Source: CAYZPB01 sp964480445
GTDB lineage: Bacteria; Bacillota; Bacilli; Tepidibacillales; Tepidibacillaceae
Length of the DNA stretch: 7,045 bases
Direction of reading: 5' to 3'
NCBI GenBank assembly: GCA_964480445.1
Contig: CAYZPB010000046.1
Span: 1 to 7,045, forward strand
In this document: piece by piece, positions 5,594 to 7,045 of the stretch
Layout of the letters: every line of letters starts with the position of its first letter
Numbering within the stretch: position 1 is the stretch's first letter
Notes under the pieces: generated by a model
The model's database searches: none
The model's input: only the letters and a program-made list of their open reading frames with translations
Told to the model about the DNA's origin: nothing
Position numbers and translations under genes: made by a program

Positions 5594-6196
5594 CTATAAT
5601 TCAACACGGCCAGCTAAGGCCTTGCTAATCGTAATCTCATCAGCATACTCCAAATTGCCACCTACTGGTAATCCGTGGGCAATCCGTGTCACCTTGATTC
5701 CTGTCGGTTTAATTAGTTTGGAAATATAAAGTGCAGTTGCCTCACCCTCAACATTTGGGTTAGTCGCAAGAATTACCTCCTGCACCGTTTCATCTCTCAA
5801 TCGCAAAAGTAGTTCACGTATCCGCAAGCGATCGGGTCCGATACCTTCCATTGGCGACATCGCGCCGTTTAGTACATGATAAAGTCCATGAAATTCGCCA
5901 GTTCGCTCCATCGCAATTATATCGCGCGCTTCCTCCACGACACAGATGACGTCCTGCTCACGATTGCCTTTGCTACATATATAGCAAGGGTCAGCGGCAG
6001 TTATATTGTAACAGACTGAACAGTAGCTCAGCTCAGTGCTAACAGCCTGTAGCGCCTCTACTAGCGAGTTAACATCGCGCTGATCCATTTTAAGAATAAA
6101 TAAAGCGAGGCGTTGAGCAGTTTTTGGCCCAATGCCTGGAAGCTTCGCTAGACCACCAATCAACTTCGCTAATGGTTCCGGATATTGATATGACAT
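5594..6196 (-). CDS. recR: Recombination mediator RecR
   Basis: 200-aa RecR. The family forms ring-like assemblies and with RecO (and RecF) helps load RecA on SSB-coated single-stranded DNA in gap repair. Seen directly: YPEPLAKLIGGLAKLPGIGPKTAQRLA with a helix-hairpin-helix (about residues 17-31), a C4 zinc module with C59, C62, C71 and C74 (YCSVC...CYIC), a Toprim domain from ICVVEEARDIIAME through LATNPNVEGEATALYI (about 84-157), and the C-terminal IAHGLPVGGNLEYADEITISKAL. Length and all motifs are standard. ATG at 6194-6196 has AAAGGGAG just upstream. It lies 12 nt after ebfC and 12 nt before the decarboxylase. In B. subtilis yaaL and bofA follow recR; they are absent here. Confidence 0.97.
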   Translation of the reverse strand: MSYQYPEPLAKLIGGLAKLPGIGPKTAQRLALFILKMDQRDVNSLVEALQAVSTELSYCSVCYNITAADPCYICSKGNREQDVICVVEEARDIIAMERTGEFHGLYHVLNGAMSPMEGIGPDRLRIRELLLRLRDETVQEVILATNPNVEGEATALYISKLIKPTGIKVTRIAHGLPVGGNLEYADEITISKALAGRVEL

Positions 6197-6208
6197 TGCT
6201 CTCCCTTT

Positions 6209-6520
6209 CTAAAACAGACCTGGTATATTAAGACCACCAGTATATTTTCCTAATTCCTCTGCGCTTAACTCATCCACTTGTGCCAGCACATCATTTACTG
6301 CAGTTAAAAGTAAATCCTCTAGCATTTCAACATCATCCGGATCTACAACCTCTGGGTTGATAGTAACACTAATAATTTCTTTATGTCCGTTGGCAACAAC
6401 TTTAACTACACCACCGCCAACGCTAGCTTCAAGTGTTCTTTCCTTAAGTTCTTCCTGTGCGTTAGCCATTTCTTGTTGCATTTTCTGCACTTGTTTCATC
6501 ATCTGGTTCATATTTTTCAA
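6209..6520 (-). CDS. ebfC: YbaB/EbfC family nucleoid-associated protein (YaaK)
   Basis: 103-aa member of the YbaB/EbfC family, small dimeric DNA-binding proteins that coat the nucleoid. The dnaX-ebfC-recR order is very widely conserved and suggests a replication or repair role, but the precise function is not established. Seen directly: an N-terminal amphipathic helix rich in M, K and Q (NMNQMMKQVQKMQQEMANAQEEL), the central SVGGGVVKVVANGHKEIISVTINPEVV strands, DVEMLEDLLLTAVNDVLAQVDELS, and the closing GGLNIPGLF, close to B. subtilis YaaK. The start is TTG at 6518-6520 because AAGGAGG lies 8 nt upstream; the in-frame ATG at 6509-6511 is 17 nt from it. The ribosome site lies just beyond the dnaX stop, with only 1 nt between that stop and the TTG, so coupling with dnaX is likely. 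Confidence 0.95.
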   Translation of the reverse strand: MKNMNQMMKQVQKMQQEMANAQEELKERTLEASVGGGVVKVVANGHKEIISVTINPEVVDPDDVEMLEDLLLTAVNDVLAQVDELSAEELGKYTGGLNIPGLF

Positions 6521-6521
6521 C

Positions 6522-7045
6522 TTATTTTCCTCCTTTAATTTCTAACACATCTTCACCAAAAAGCGAAATAGTATCTGCAACTAGCTCATCTGCAGACTTC
6601 TCTTGCGATTGCTCCTCCGCCTGTGGTGGTACGACTACCTGTTGCCAATCCCTTTGCATTACATTGACTATCTTATAAGCAGAGCCTAAATTCTGTGCAA
6701 CAACCTCTTCAATCAGCTCTAAGTTCTCTACTTTATCTGAAGTGTCACGATGCATTAAACTTTTAAAGGCAACGACAATGCTTTTATCCGCTACGCATAC
6801 TGGCTCTCCATCGACAAACCAGGCGTGGACATTGACTCTACGTTGCCTAAGAGTCTCTAAAACTGCAGCCCATTCTTCTTTAATTCGTTCGTACTCTGCC
6901 TCATTATCGGCATTAGCCAGCCCGCAAAGTCTTTCATAGTGGGTAAGCTCCATTCCATCGGGAATGATCCTGTTGTGCTTCTCTGTCTCTTGTGACTTCT
7001 GTTTTACCTTTTTCTGTGACTGAGTGGCTGCAATCGTTTGCGGCG
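6522..7045 (-). CDS. dnaX: DNA polymerase III tau/gamma subunit, C-terminal part only
   Basis: Only the last 173 codons are in the window; the frame stays open to the right edge, so the Met codon at 6951-6953 is internal and not a start. DnaX is the clamp-loader ATPase, and tau's C-terminal region contacts polymerase and helicase. Seen directly: a polar, lysine- and glutamine-rich linker at the edge, then the Bacilli-type C-terminal domain with EEWAAVLETLRQRRVNVHAW, VDGEPVCVADKSIVVAFKS, LMHRDTSDKVENLELIEEVV and IVNVMQRDWQQ, followed by an acidic tail ending in SLFGEDVLEIKGGK. The AAA+ domain lies outside, so the assignment rests on this domain and on the dnaX-ebfC-recR order. The stop at 6522-6524 is 1 nt from ebfC. 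A programmed frameshift, if any, cannot be judged here. Confidence 0.92.
   Translation of the reverse strand, partial: PQTIAATQSQKKVKQKSQETEKHNRIIPDGMELTHYERLCGLANADNEAEYERIKEEWAAVLETLRQRRVNVHAWFVDGEPVCVADKSIVVAFKSLMHRDTSDKVENLELIEEVVAQNLGSAYKIVNVMQRDWQQVVVPPQAEEQSQEKSADELVADTISLFGEDVLEIKGGK
6529..6535 (-). promoter_or_regulatory. Shine-Dalgarno of ebfC
   Basis: AAGGAGG on the minus strand, inside the last codons of dnaX and 8 nt before the TTG at 6518-6520. It is a near-perfect site and decides the TTG over the ATG at 6509-6511, which would be 17 nt away. Confidence 0.8.

Noticed and set aside
6951..6953. ATG as the start of a 143-aa gene at the right edge
   Set aside because: The same frame is open for 30 more codons to the window edge and the protein is the DnaX C-terminal domain, so this Met is internal.

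Overview
The window is a compact, single-strand (minus) housekeeping region of a Bacillota genome. Protein sequence and gene order both match the Bacillus-type cluster dnaX-ebfC(yaaK)-recR-yaaO-tmk-darA(yaaQ)-holB-ricT(yaaT)-yabA-yazA-rsmI. YabA and DarA together with a Bacilli-type DnaX C-terminus point to class Bacilli or a close relative. No rRNA or other species-level marker is present, so I do not name a genus.

All genes read from high to low coordinates. In transcription order: the 3' end of dnaX (runs off the right edge), ebfC, recR, an Orn/Lys/Arg-type PLP decarboxylase, tmk, darA, holB, ricT, yabA, a strong intrinsic terminator, then yazA overlapping rsmI (runs off the left edge). 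Gaps are mostly 1 to 15 nt. The exceptions are about 90 nt between the decarboxylase and tmk (possible promoter), 43 nt between darA and holB (holds a 13-codon ORF coupled to holB) and 72 nt between yabA and yazA (terminator). No stretch over 300 bases lacks a gene. I see no tRNA, rRNA, CRISPR array, IS element or prophage.

Functionally the genes serve chromosome replication (DnaX tau/gamma, HolB delta prime, YabA as negative regulator of initiation), DNA repair (RecR, probably EbfC), dTTP supply (Tmk), c-di-AMP sensing (DarA), the RicAFT (Y-complex) protein RicT, polyamine or amino-acid decarboxylation, and 16S rRNA 2'-O-methylation (RsmI).

Compared with the Bacillus subtilis layout the cluster is trimmed: no yaaL or bofA after recR, no yaaR between darA and holB, and no yabB between yabA and yazA. 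Half of the inferred starts are GTG or TTG. Two starts (tmk, yabA) are best placed inside the longest ORF, and rsmI has a GTG start inside yazA. I found no convincing undescribed system; the most unusual items are the darA-holB mini-ORF and the pattern of gene losses.
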